This document shows, piece after piece, positions 37,457 through 45,849 of a DNA stretch of 64,000 nt. Origin of the DNA: Ignavibacterium sp. (GTDB lineage Bacteria > Bacteroidota > Ignavibacteria > Ignavibacteriales > Ignavibacteriaceae). The notes under the pieces are model-generated. The model did no database searches. It worked only from the letters and a program-made list of their open reading frames with translations, and had not been told where the DNA came from. The stretch covers positions 2,108,001-2,172,000 of the forward strand of contig NZ_AP026678.1 in the NCBI RefSeq assembly GCF_025998815.1. The letters run 5' to 3'. Numbering within the stretch: the first letter of the stretch is position 1; each line of letters starts with the position of its first letter. The position numbers were made by a program, and so were the translations under genes.

Positions 37457-39298
37457 ATGAAAAATAATTTTATCCTTCTCTTTTGTTTAATAGTTTCTTC
37501 CCTCTCCATTGCTCAGGAAATTTCAGATTTGAATGGAATTGAAACCCAAAGTGGAAGAACTTATCTGTTTTATCGTCAGGGAAGCCCTACTCCATATAAT
37601 TCAATTTATAAACTCGATACAGAAACATTGCAAGATACGATATTTCTCTATGGATATGTATCCTGGACTCCCTTCGGGAACACTTCTAGGGCAAATAACG
37701 ATTTTGAATTCTTCCCAAATGATTCTGTAAATTTTATGAATGTTGGTAATGAATATGATATTGATTTCTGGGGAACAATCCGAAGAAATGACACACTATC
37801 TTTTTCAATTCCGTTAGATATATTCAAAGTTGATATATCAAAACAGAATTATCAAAAGGTGTATGCCGGAGGAGATTATAATCATCTTTTCAGAAGTTTT
37901 GATGGTGGATATACATTCCCAATTGATTCGGTATTACAATTCGCATTTTTATCAATGTCACCTTTTAATGATAATATCATATTCGGAATAGATAGTTTGA
38001 AACGACTCATCAAATCATTTGATGGAGGACATACTTCTGTTCTGGTAGATACATCAAAAATTGATGATATGTTCAATACAAAATTTTTATATGGTTCTGA
38101 TCAGCAGCATATTTATCGGATTAACAGAAGTTACGGAAAATATGTTCTCTCTATTTCAAATAATTCTGGTAATCAGTTTAGCTGGACAAAAATTTATGAA
38201 AGCGATTATCCGATCTACATTTCAAATGATAATTCAATAAATGGAGTTATATTCTTTTCAAAAGGAAGATATATTTTCAAATCTACTGATTATGGATTTA
38301 CATTTCAGTTATATAAAACTTTTGATAAGAATGTAACTGGCATCTATAAAAAACCGAATTCAGATATTCTTTACGCATCAACCAAATACAAAATTTACAA
38401 GATAACCCCGGACACAACTTTAATTGTAAAATCCTTTACAATTCCATCTGATTTATTTAACTATTATCCATTGAAGGTTGGCAACAAGTGGATTTATAAT
38501 CGGAAAACCGTAGTAGACGATTTCCCACCACAAGTTTATTATGATACTATAATCAGGGAGGTTATCGGTGATTCAACAGCATCAAATAATAAAAAATATT
38601 TTGTTGTAAAGGAAGAAAAGGCCTCTGGTTATACCACATATATTCTTGAGAGAATTGATAGTACAACGGGAGAGGTTTACAGATATTTCCCCAATTTTAA
38701 TTATCCCAATGAAGAATTGCTTATTGATGATCTTACTTTAGAAGTTGGAGAAACAGTTAAATCTTTTAGAATAGGATATTGGATGCAGGATGGTTTTACA
38801 GTATTAAGAGAAATTACAAATTTTACAAGATGGGGTTCGGGAAACAAAAGGAAAATTTTTCAGACATATAATTTAGAAATGCCCGTTTATTCCTTAACAG
38901 AGGGTTATGGACTGGACAGTTCTTATTATATATTCGATTTCGGTTACACAATAGATCTTCTGCGAGGTTGTATTATTGATGGCGTTGTGTACGGAGACAC
39001 CGTTTTATCTGTTGAAAAGAATGAAGAGATACCAACAAATTTTGTTTTATACCAGAACTACCCAAATCCGTTTAACCCGAGCACTACAATTAGTTGGCAG
39101 TCACCAGTAGGCAGTTGGCAAACATTAAAAGTATTTGATATACTCGGAAGAGAAGTAGCCACACTGGTTGATGAATACAGAGAAGCCGGAAGATACAAAA
39201 TTGAATTTGATGCAAGCAGTCTTGCAAGCGGAGTTTATTTCTATCAGCTAAAAGCTGATAATTACATAGAAACTAAAAAGATGATGTTAATAAGATGA
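37457..39298 (+). CDS. T9SS-secreted protein with BNR/sortilin-like repeats
   Basis: 613 residues. Signal peptide (about 1-19). The middle part has several segments of the type HLFRSFDGGYTF and LIKSFDGGHTS, like BNR/Asp-box repeats of sortilin- or sialidase-type propellers. The last 85 residues are a T9SS type A sorting domain: LYQNYPNPFNPSTTISW, FDILGREVATLVDE and YIETKKMMLIR. Export to the cell surface by T9SS follows from the tail. The substrate is unknown. The stop overlaps the next start (ATGA). Confidence 0.85.
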   Translation: MKNNFILLFCLIVSSLSIAQEISDLNGIETQSGRTYLFYRQGSPTPYNSIYKLDTETLQDTIFLYGYVSWTPFGNTSRANNDFEFFPNDSVNFMNVGNEYDIDFWGTIRRNDTLSFSIPLDIFKVDISKQNYQKVYAGGDYNHLFRSFDGGYTFPIDSVLQFAFLSMSPFNDNIIFGIDSLKRLIKSFDGGHTSVLVDTSKIDDMFNTKFLYGSDQQHIYRINRSYGKYVLSISNNSGNQFSWTKIYESDYPIYISNDNSINGVIFFSKGRYIFKSTDYGFTFQLYKTFDKNVTGIYKKPNSDILYASTKYKIYKITPDTTLIVKSFTIPSDLFNYYPLKVGNKWIYNRKTVVDDFPPQVYYDTIIREVIGDSTASNNKKYFVVKEEKASGYTTYILERIDSTTGEVYRYFPNFNYPNEELLIDDLTLEVGETVKSFRIGYWMQDGFTVLREITNFTRWGSGNKRKIFQTYNLEMPVYSLTEGYGLDSSYYIFDFGYTIDLLRGCIIDGVVYGDTVLSVEKNEEIPTNFVLYQNYPNPFNPSTTISWQSPVGSWQTLKVFDILGREVATLVDEYREAGRYKIEFDASSLASGVYFYQLKADNYIETKKMMLIR

Positions 39299-40650
39299 AA
39301 AATTTAAGATTCCTGGTCTCGTTTATAATACTCTGTGCATCATTAAGTTTTGCACAAGATCAAAAAATTTTCGTTTTCGATCCCAATGGAGTATCGGCAA
39401 GTTTTCAGTATACACTTTCCCGGTTAACTGATGATTCTGTTTTTGTTGCTGATACAATTGACGATTCTGTTTTCAGCTATGATGCATTATTTTTATTTAT
39501 CCCATTTGCTCTAACTCAGGAAGAGAATAACCGACTGATTCAATATACCTCCGAAAACAAGCCTGTTTATGTTTACACAGGAGCTTTACCACTCGTTTCA
39601 GATTCAATTGCATTCTGGAATCACATCGGAATTGAAGAAGTTTATGGATTACTTATTTCTGTTCCAATTGATACTGTAATTGGTGTTCAAGGTATGTTTA
39701 CACAAGATTTAGTTATTGATACAAATTTTATGAGCGGAATTATTCCTGTCATAATAGGAAATGTAGATTCAATTTTAGTGGGAAAAACAGATTTCTCACC
39801 TATTAATACAACTTATAGCTCCGGCTATGATTCGCTTAATGTAATAATTGATTTATACAATCTGATTGATGATTATGGATTTCTCGAAAGAGTTCTGCAA
39901 AAATTTAATTTGATTCCGCATAACGGAAATGTTGATATTCAATTCTATCCACAGGTTGACACCGCCTTTGTATATGGCGGATGTTGTACGCCTCAGATTA
40001 TTGCAAGAAAATTCTCGGGCACCTCAACAAGAGACAGCATTTCAATTGAGCCGGGCCCTAATACGATATTTTATTATTATGATTCAACGGGAACACAGAT
40101 ATCAGTAGAAAACTTTTATTTTATTGTCACAGACTCCCTTGATGAATTCAATTATGAGTTGTGGTACTATCAGACAGGGTTTGATAAGTCGCCAAAAATA
40201 ATTATTCCATTTGATTCAACTTTTTATACCGACTACCATTTTTACAACATTCAGTTGGTCGTTAAAAGAAATGGTATAATTGTCGGATCTTTTTCACAGC
40301 CATTCCACGCCGACTTTGGTCTAAGTGCTGATGATAATGTTACAACATTAAAAGAATTTAAATTATACCAGAACTATCCCAATCCCTTCAATCCCAGTAC
40401 AGTTATCAGTTGGCAGTCACCAGTAGGCGGTTGGCAAACATTGAAATTATTTGATATACTCGGAAGAGAGGTAGCAACGCTGGTTGATGAATACAGAGAA
40501 GCTGGCAGTTATAATGTGGAATTCACAGTTAACAACTTGCAACTAAGCTCAGGTGTTTATTTCTATCAATTTATTATCCGACCTTCGCAAAGCAAAGATG
40601 GAAAAGTTGGTGATTATATTCAGACAAAGAAAATGATACTGCTGAAATAA
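39295..40650 (+). CDS. T9SS-secreted protein, unknown N-terminal domain
   Basis: 451 residues. Signal peptide (LRFLVSFIILCASLSFAQ). The N-terminal 350 residues are not recognised; they include short Asp-rich strands and one Cys pair (GGCCTPQ). The C-terminus is a T9SS type A sorting domain nearly the same at DNA level as that of the preceding gene, ending in YIQTKKMILLK, with a short insertion (PSQSKDGKVGD) before the end. It overlaps the preceding gene by 4 nt. Confidence 0.8.
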   Translation: MKNLRFLVSFIILCASLSFAQDQKIFVFDPNGVSASFQYTLSRLTDDSVFVADTIDDSVFSYDALFLFIPFALTQEENNRLIQYTSENKPVYVYTGALPLVSDSIAFWNHIGIEEVYGLLISVPIDTVIGVQGMFTQDLVIDTNFMSGIIPVIIGNVDSILVGKTDFSPINTTYSSGYDSLNVIIDLYNLIDDYGFLERVLQKFNLIPHNGNVDIQFYPQVDTAFVYGGCCTPQIIARKFSGTSTRDSISIEPGPNTIFYYYDSTGTQISVENFYFIVTDSLDEFNYELWYYQTGFDKSPKIIIPFDSTFYTDYHFYNIQLVVKRNGIIVGSFSQPFHADFGLSADDNVTTLKEFKLYQNYPNPFNPSTVISWQSPVGGWQTLKLFDILGREVATLVDEYREAGSYNVEFTVNNLQLSSGVYFYQFIIRPSQSKDGKVGDYIQTKKMILLK

Positions 40651-40669
40651 TTATTTTTTTCCTTTTACT

Positions 40670-40697
40670 AAAGGCGAGTCCTGGTACTCGCCTTTTT
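40670..40697 (+). terminator. Rho-independent terminator after the T9SS gene pair
   Basis: AAAGGCGAGT (40670-40679), loop CCTGGT, ACTCGCCTTT (40686-40695), then TT. The remaining 250 bp up to hemH are AT-rich and show nothing else clear. Confidence 0.85.
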
Positions 40698-40948
40698 ATT
40701 TAACATTTAATCTTCGCCCTCAATTCACGACTATCTTTTCCGGATAACCTATTTTCTGAACAAGACATCTAACTTCACAATTCACAAGAAAGAATATATA
40801 AAAATTTTTCTCTATCTAATCTGTTACGTAAAAAAGCAATTTGAATCTTCCTAAAATCAAAATGATTTTTTTCATATCTGTCAATCTTTTTTTGTTAACT
40901 TAAACATATATTTGTAACCGATTCAACAACAAAAAAATATTTTTACAA

Positions 40949-41962
40949 ATGACAAAAACCGGTGTACTATTAGTTAATCTCGGGACACCCGATAGTCCCG
41001 CTGTAAAAGATGTAAGAAAATACTTATTTGAATTTCTCAACGACCCAAGAGTAATTGATATTCCTTCAGCCGTAAGATTTTTTCTGGTCAACTTTATTAT
41101 TGTACCTTTCCGTGCACCAAAGTCTGCTGAGATTTATAAAATGCTCTGGACAGAAAAAGGTTCGCCGATACTGATTTATGGCGAATCAGTTAAAGAAAAA
41201 CTACAAAAGGAACTTGGAGACGAGTTTGAAGTTGAACTTGCAATGCGTTACCGGAATCCTTCGCTCAATGATGTTCTGGACAGAATGCGTGTTAAGAATT
41301 ACAAAAAAATTATTGTTATTCCATTGTTCCCTCAATATGCTTCTGCAACAACCGGTTCGGTAATAGAAAAAGTTATGAAAATTGTAAGCCGGTGGTGGGT
41401 TATTCCTGAAATAAAATTCATCGGACAGTTTTTTGATAACGAAGGATTTCTCAACACAATTGTAGAGCGGGCTAAAAAATATAATCTTAATGAATACGAT
41501 CATATTCTCTTCAGCTATCACGGACTTCCGGAAAGACAGGTTGATAAAGTTTATTTTGACGGTAAACCTTGTTCAGATCACAAGTGCGATGAAGAACTTA
41601 ATGATGAAAATATTTACTGCTACAAAGCCACCTGCTATGCCACAACAAGATTACTTGCAGATAAACTGAACATACCAAAAGAAAAATACACTGTTTGCTT
41701 TCAATCGCGTCTTGATAAAAAATGGCTAGAACCTTTTTCTGATGAAGTTGTAATTGAGCAGGCAAAGAAAGGCGCAAAAAAACTTTTAGTTTTCTCCCCT
41801 GCTTTTGTAGCGGATTGTCTCGAAACAACTGTTGAAATCGGAATTGAATATCAAAAACTTTTTGAAGAACACGGCGGTGAAAAGGTTCAGTTAGTAGAGA
41901 GTCTTAATGATCATCCAATGTGGATTAAAACTCTTAAAGAAATCGTTATCAAAGAAAGTTGA
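40949..41962 (+). CDS. hemH: Ferrochelatase
   Basis: 337 residues, the usual length. N-terminal GVLLVNLGTPDSP, then RYRNPS, PLFPQYASATTGS, catalytic His in FSYHGLPERQV and C-terminal PAFVADCLETTVEI with the conserved Glu. It inserts ferrous iron into protoporphyrin IX. A Cys cluster (HKCDEELND...YCYKATCY) may hold an iron-sulphur cluster, as in some bacterial enzymes. TATATTTG at 40907-40914 resembles the Bacteroidetes -7 box (TAnnTTTG), but a well-spaced -33 box is not clear. corA follows after 6 nt. Confidence 0.94.
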   Translation: MTKTGVLLVNLGTPDSPAVKDVRKYLFEFLNDPRVIDIPSAVRFFLVNFIIVPFRAPKSAEIYKMLWTEKGSPILIYGESVKEKLQKELGDEFEVELAMRYRNPSLNDVLDRMRVKNYKKIIVIPLFPQYASATTGSVIEKVMKIVSRWWVIPEIKFIGQFFDNEGFLNTIVERAKKYNLNEYDHILFSYHGLPERQVDKVYFDGKPCSDHKCDEELNDENIYCYKATCYATTRLLADKLNIPKEKYTVCFQSRLDKKWLEPFSDEVVIEQAKKGAKKLLVFSPAFVADCLETTVEIGIEYQKLFEEHGGEKVQLVESLNDHPMWIKTLKEIVIKES

Positions 41963-41968
41963 TTTTAT

Positions 41969-43093
41969 ATGCTAAAAAAACAAACTAAACGTTTTAGAAT
42001 TCAAACGAAAAGAAAGCTGAGGAAATTAACCGAGTTATTTGATCAGGAGCCAAAGCAAATTGGTTTGCCACCGGGAACACTTGTTTACACTGGCGAAAAA
42101 GAAAAGGAGCCTGTGAACATTTCGCTAATTGAATACGATCAGAATTCATTAACTGAAAAGAAAATTGAAGACCTCAAAGAAATTCTTCTCTCAAAGGAAA
42201 ATGATAAAGTGTCGTGGATTACCGTAGATGGTGTTCATAATATTCAACTGATGGAAAAGATTCAGAGTTATTTCAATATTCATCCGCTAGCAATGGAAGA
42301 TATTGTGCACACTACTCAGAGACCAAAAGCAGAAGAATATCAGGATAAATTATTTATAGTAGTTCGAATGTTTATCTACGATGAAGAAAATCATGATTTG
42401 AAAAATGAACAAGTAAGTTTTATTCTTGGCAAAAATTATCTTCTTACATTTTTAGAAGATCCCGGAGATGTTTTTAATCCTGTCCGCGACAGAATAAGAA
42501 AAGATGGAACGAAGATAAGAAATAATGGTTCCGACTTTCTCGCTTATTCATTAATCGACTCTATTGTTGATAGCTACTTTCACATTCTTGAAAAGTTAGG
42601 TGAAGAGATTGAGGAACTTGAAGACAGATTGGTTATTCAACCAACAAGAGATGATTTACAAGCTGTTCATCATATGAGAAGAAATATGATTCTGCTCAGA
42701 AAGTCTGTCTGGCCATTGCGCGAAGTTATTTCACATCTTCAAAGAAATGAGCACGATGTAATAAACCAATCAACCCAGATTTATCTTCGTGATGTTTATG
42801 ATCATATAATTCAGATCATTGATACAATTGAATCTTATCGTGATATGATTGTTGGTATGCTGGATGTTTATCTCTCAAGCACCAGCAATAAATTAAATGA
42901 AGTAATGAAAGTGCTGACAATAATTTCAACTTTATTTATTCCGCTTACTTTTCTTGCAGGAGTTTATGGGATGAACTTCCATTACTTTCCTGAGCTGGAT
43001 ATGAAATGGATGTATCCGTGGGGATTCTGGACTGTTTCACTTTTGATTTCTTTGGGAATGATTATTTTCTTCAAAAGAAAAAAATGGTTTTAA
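41969..43093 (+). CDS. corA: CorA-type magnesium/cobalt transporter
   Basis: 374 residues. A large N-terminal cytoplasmic domain, a long helix (LGEEIEELEDRLVIQPT), and two C-terminal transmembrane helices with YGMNFHYFPE between them; GMN is the selectivity motif. It ends in a basic KRKKWF. It lies 6 nt after hemH and 3 nt before the next small membrane protein. Confidence 0.94.
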   Translation: MLKKQTKRFRIQTKRKLRKLTELFDQEPKQIGLPPGTLVYTGEKEKEPVNISLIEYDQNSLTEKKIEDLKEILLSKENDKVSWITVDGVHNIQLMEKIQSYFNIHPLAMEDIVHTTQRPKAEEYQDKLFIVVRMFIYDEENHDLKNEQVSFILGKNYLLTFLEDPGDVFNPVRDRIRKDGTKIRNNGSDFLAYSLIDSIVDSYFHILEKLGEEIEELEDRLVIQPTRDDLQAVHHMRRNMILLRKSVWPLREVISHLQRNEHDVINQSTQIYLRDVYDHIIQIIDTIESYRDMIVGMLDVYLSSTSNKLNEVMKVLTIISTLFIPLTFLAGVYGMNFHYFPELDMKWMYPWGFWTVSLLISLGMIIFFKRKKWF

Positions 43094-43096
43094 CGA

Positions 43097-43384
43097 ATGT
43101 GGTTTTTATATCTCACATCAATTATTCCTTTGCCGGTTTTTTCAATTCCAATCTGGCTGTTTACTCCCAAAAGTAAAACTCAATTCGCAACAAAGAACAA
43201 AACATTGATTAATTATCAATTAAATATTTTACTTTACTTTTTTATTTCTGTTCTTATGATTCCATTACTAATCGGAACAATATTTATAGTATTACTAACG
43301 ATATTTCATCTGAGATTTATTTTCTCTTCTCTTAAAGGAAATGCCACAATAAGACTTCCATTTTCGTTTACATTTGTCAAATGA
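43097..43384 (+). CDS. Small membrane protein, DUF4870-like
   Basis: 95 residues with three hydrophobic segments. The central NKTLINYQLNILLYF matches the (N)xxxxxxxNFQxxxxI pattern of DUF4870/Tic20-like small proteins. The function is unknown. It ends the hemH-corA run. Confidence 0.6.
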   Translation: MWFLYLTSIIPLPVFSIPIWLFTPKSKTQFATKNKTLINYQLNILLYFFISVLMIPLLIGTIFIVLLTIFHLRFIFSSLKGNATIRLPFSFTFVK

Positions 43385-43477
43385 TTTTAATTCACTTGCC
43401 TGCGAATAACATTGATAAAGTGCTAAAATTTTTTATTTTATAACCAAAAGAAAAAGGAATTTTTTGTATGAACATTT

Positions 43478-43600
43478 CCGGTTGTGTATTAGCCGGAGAG
43501 TATTTAAACCTAAGGTATCCTTAAACACTTACCGATGAGCTAAATCCTTTTGTATCATAACTCTCTGGCAAAATTCATAATCTCAAATTATGAAAGGAGA
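43478..43600 (+). promoter_or_regulatory. Glycine-riboswitch-like structured leader
   Basis: Conserved blocks of the glycine (gcvT) aptamer appear in order: GGAGAG (43495-43500), a short hairpin (TAAGG-TAT-CCTTA), ACCGATGAGCTAAA (43531-43544; compare ACCGAAGGAGCAAA) and AACTCTCTGGCAAAA (43559-43573; compare AACTCTCAGGCAAAA). The arms GCCGGAGAGT (43492-43501) and ACTCTCTGGC (43560-43569) pair over 10 positions. The consensus GGAC after GGCAAAA is missing: a hairpin TTCATAAT-CTCAA-ATTATGAA (43574-43594) follows and ends directly before AGGAG (43595-43599), the ribosome binding site. A competing hairpin CCGG/CCGG (43478-43496) could form the off state. Assignment to glycine is by motif likeness only. 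Confidence 0.5.
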
Positions 43601-43606
43601 GATGTG

Positions 43607-44617
43607 ATGCAGAAGTATAACATCGTCATTTATGGTCTAACCGAAGCTGCTTTGGTTTGTGCTAATTCAGCACATAAAACATATCCCGATAAAAACATCG
43701 CTCTTGTATCCCCTGACAATGATAAAAAGTTTATTCTTTTGTTAGCTGAAAATCTGGCTTCAACTTCAGATGGACGTATTTCACTTTTCAATAAAGCAAT
43801 AACTGCCCGAGAAACAAATAACCTCATATTTGGTGATAGCGAAGTGATTAGCTTCGATAAACTTGTTATTGCAACTGGCTCTTCACCTATCAAACCCAAT
43901 ATTGAAGGTATTGATAAAGAAGGCGTATTTCTTATTGACAAAGATTTTCAGAACATAAACCGGATAAAAAAGCTTGCATTAAAATCTGAGAAGATAGTCG
44001 TATTTGGTGGCGGCTATTTGGGTGTTGAATTTGCGGATGAACTTTTGCGTGAAGGAAAGTCAGTAACGATTGTTGAAAGATCAAATCGTCTTTTGCCTTC
44101 ATCATTTGATGCTGAGATAAGTTTATCGGCACAAAGTATAATTGAGTCTCAGGGTGGCATTGTTATTCTTAACAATAAAGTAAAAGAAGTGATCGGAAAC
44201 GATAAAATAGAAGCTGTTAAACTTAGAAATGAAGAAACATTAAACTGCGACTTTCTTATGATTTCATCCGGTAGCAGACCAAATGTAGAAGTAGCCGAAA
44301 AACTGAAAATAGTTTTTGATTATGATCGCGGGATTTTAATTGACGATTATTTCCGTACATCAGACAAAGACATCTTTGCAATTGGTGATTGCGCTGCAAA
44401 GTTTGATTTCTTCAGAGGTGACTTGTGCAGTTTTCTTATGCAGTCACTTAAACTTCAGGAAGCAGAACTTGTTGGCTCGAATCTTTACTCGGTAATTTAC
44501 AATCGTGGTAAACTTACATCATATTTAACTTATCAGAAAAGATTACTTGGGAGAATAAAAAATCGGGAGAATAATTATGAAAAAAGTCATTTATCTCTGC
44601 GGCCGTTGCAAAGTTGA
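43607..44617 (+). CDS. FAD/NAD(P)-dependent oxidoreductase (pyridine nucleotide-disulphide family)
   Basis: 336 residues from ATG 43607, which has AGGAG 7 nt before it; an ATG at 43550 lies inside the structured leader and is rejected. FAD/NAD motifs: YNIVIYGLTEAALVCA (N-terminal, with an altered GxGxxG), VIATGSSPIKPN, VVFGGGYLGVEFADELL and FAIGDCAAKFDF. It resembles NADH-rubredoxin reductase or CoA-disulphide reductase-like enzymes. No redox Cys pair is visible at the N-terminus. The end overlaps the following zinc-ribbon gene. It is probably controlled by the structured leader. Confidence 0.75.
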   Translation: MQKYNIVIYGLTEAALVCANSAHKTYPDKNIALVSPDNDKKFILLLAENLASTSDGRISLFNKAITARETNNLIFGDSEVISFDKLVIATGSSPIKPNIEGIDKEGVFLIDKDFQNINRIKKLALKSEKIVVFGGGYLGVEFADELLREGKSVTIVERSNRLLPSSFDAEISLSAQSIIESQGGIVILNNKVKEVIGNDKIEAVKLRNEETLNCDFLMISSGSRPNVEVAEKLKIVFDYDRGILIDDYFRTSDKDIFAIGDCAAKFDFFRGDLCSFLMQSLKLQEAELVGSNLYSVIYNRGKLTSYLTYQKRLLGRIKNRENNYEKSHLSLRPLQS

Positions 44618-44753
44618 GTTTGATGGTTATCTCGAGCAAAAACCCAAATCTTGTCCTGATTGTGGTTTTGATAAAATTTATATCAGTCATCAACACCGTA
44701 GATTTTCAAGAAAGAGTCGTCCAAAAGTAAGATGGGCATTTAAAGTTCATTAA
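44577..44753 (+). CDS. 58-residue zinc-ribbon protein
   Basis: ATG 44577 with GGGAG about 10 nt upstream, TAA at 44751-44753. The protein MKKVIYLCGRCKVEFDGYLE continues with SCPDCGF and a strongly basic tail (HQHRRFSRKSRPKVRW). Two CxxC knuckles form a rubredoxin-like or zinc-ribbon fold. It starts 41 nt before the end of the oxidoreductase frame, in another frame, so it is coupled to it. An electron carrier role with the upstream reductase is possible; metal type is unknown. Confidence 0.7.
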   Translation: MKKVIYLCGRCKVEFDGYLEQKPKSCPDCGFDKIYISHQHRRFSRKSRPKVRWAFKVH

Positions 44754-44778
44754 TAATTTTATGAAAGGGGTAAGAGCC

Positions 44779-45099
44779 ATGAAAATTGCAGTTCATACAA
44801 CAGACGGTGGGAAGCATATTGCAAATCCATTTGTAAGATCAGGCGGTTTTCTTGTTTATGATGTTGACAAATGGGAAATTAAAAACTGTCATTACTGCCC
44901 TGAAAAAACTCTTGATCAGTTGATTGAGGCAAAAGATGTTGCTGAGTGGGATGCAATAATCTCGAGAGGATTGCCCAGGGAAATAAAAAGTCAACTTGAG
45001 CAAATGGGCAAAGAAGTTATGATAACTTTTAGCGATTCGCCACAAAATGCGCTCAGGGCATTTTTGAGTAATAAAATGCAGGAAGAGATGATTCATTAA
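44779..45099 (+). CDS. NifX/NifB-type dinitrogenase iron-molybdenum cofactor domain protein
   Basis: 106 residues from ATG 44779; the AAAGGGG before it supports this start over ATG 44761. It is a single NifX-like domain: MKIAVHTTDGGKHIANPFVR, an HYCPEKT loop, and ISRGLPREIKSQLEQMG. Stand-alone members bind iron-sulphur or molybdenum-type clusters or are of unknown role. No nif gene is seen. It is the third gene of the leader-controlled set. Confidence 0.75.
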   Translation: MKIAVHTTDGGKHIANPFVRSGGFLVYDVDKWEIKNCHYCPEKTLDQLIEAKDVAEWDAIISRGLPREIKSQLEQMGKEVMITFSDSPQNALRAFLSNKMQEEMIH

Positions 45100-45306
45100 T
45101 TTTTCTTCGCGTCCTTTTCGATAACCTCTTTCCGGTGAGATATGTTTTCACCGCAAGGGACGCATGGTATCCGTCAACTGGCGAACGCAAAGTTTTTTAT
45201 ATCATTAATAGCATCTTTCTGGTTTGAATGATCGTTCCTGCTTGCAAACGACAAATCAAAAACTATAAATTTGCTCACACTATTTTTTGAATAATTACTG
45301 GTTAAT

Positions 45307-45804
45307 ATGTCAAACAAAAAACGACCTTCGTGGGATGAGTATTTTCTGAAACTTGCAATGCTTGCCTCAGAAAGAGCAACCTGTCCGAGAATGCATTGCG
45401 GATGTGTATTGGTAAAAGACAGATTCGTTCTGGCAACTGGTTACAATGGTTCATTGCCCGGACAACCACATTGCGAAGATGTAGGATGTCTTATAGTTGA
45501 TAATCATTGCGTGAGAACCAACCACGCTGAAATGAACGCACTTATTCAGGCAGCGAGACACGGTGTTAATACAACCGGTGCAACTGCTTACATCACTAAT
45601 ATGTCCTGCACAACTTGTGCAAAGGCATTGATTGCAGCCGGAATAAAAAGAGTTGTTGTGTTCTCTGATTTTCACGATACACTTGCAACGCAATTTTACA
45701 CTGATGCAGGAGTTGAAATAGTAAAGCTTCCGATGCCCGACAGAGTAATCAATTATGATATTGAAAATTATTCTTCAGCTAAGAAAACAGAAAAATCAAA
45801 ATAG
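45307..45804 (+). CDS. dCMP deaminase family protein
   Basis: 165 residues. Zinc-site motifs HAEMNAL and SCTTCAKALI, plus DRFVLATGYNGS and CEDVGCLIVDNHCVRTNHAE, are typical of ComEB-type deoxycytidylate deaminases, which turn dCMP into dUMP for thymidylate synthesis. The 207 bp before it hold degenerate GCGTCC/GGACGC repeats and no gene. Confidence 0.9.
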   Translation: MSNKKRPSWDEYFLKLAMLASERATCPRMHCGCVLVKDRFVLATGYNGSLPGQPHCEDVGCLIVDNHCVRTNHAEMNALIQAARHGVNTTGATAYITNMSCTTCAKALIAAGIKRVVVFSDFHDTLATQFYTDAGVEIVKLPMPDRVINYDIENYSSAKKTEKSK

Positions 45805-45849
45805 AGAATTACTGAAGTTTTAACCTCCCATAACTATCAGTAGAATAAT

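Noticed and set aside
43500-43545. Hammerhead ribozyme core suggested by CCGATGAG
   Set aside because: The essential CUGAUGA is changed to CCGAUGA and no GAAA partner in the right place was found; the glycine-aptamer blocks explain the sequence better.
43550-43606. Upstream ATG for the FAD oxidoreductase
   Set aside because: It lies inside the structured leader; the ATG at 43607 has a good ribosome binding site and gives the normal family N-terminus.
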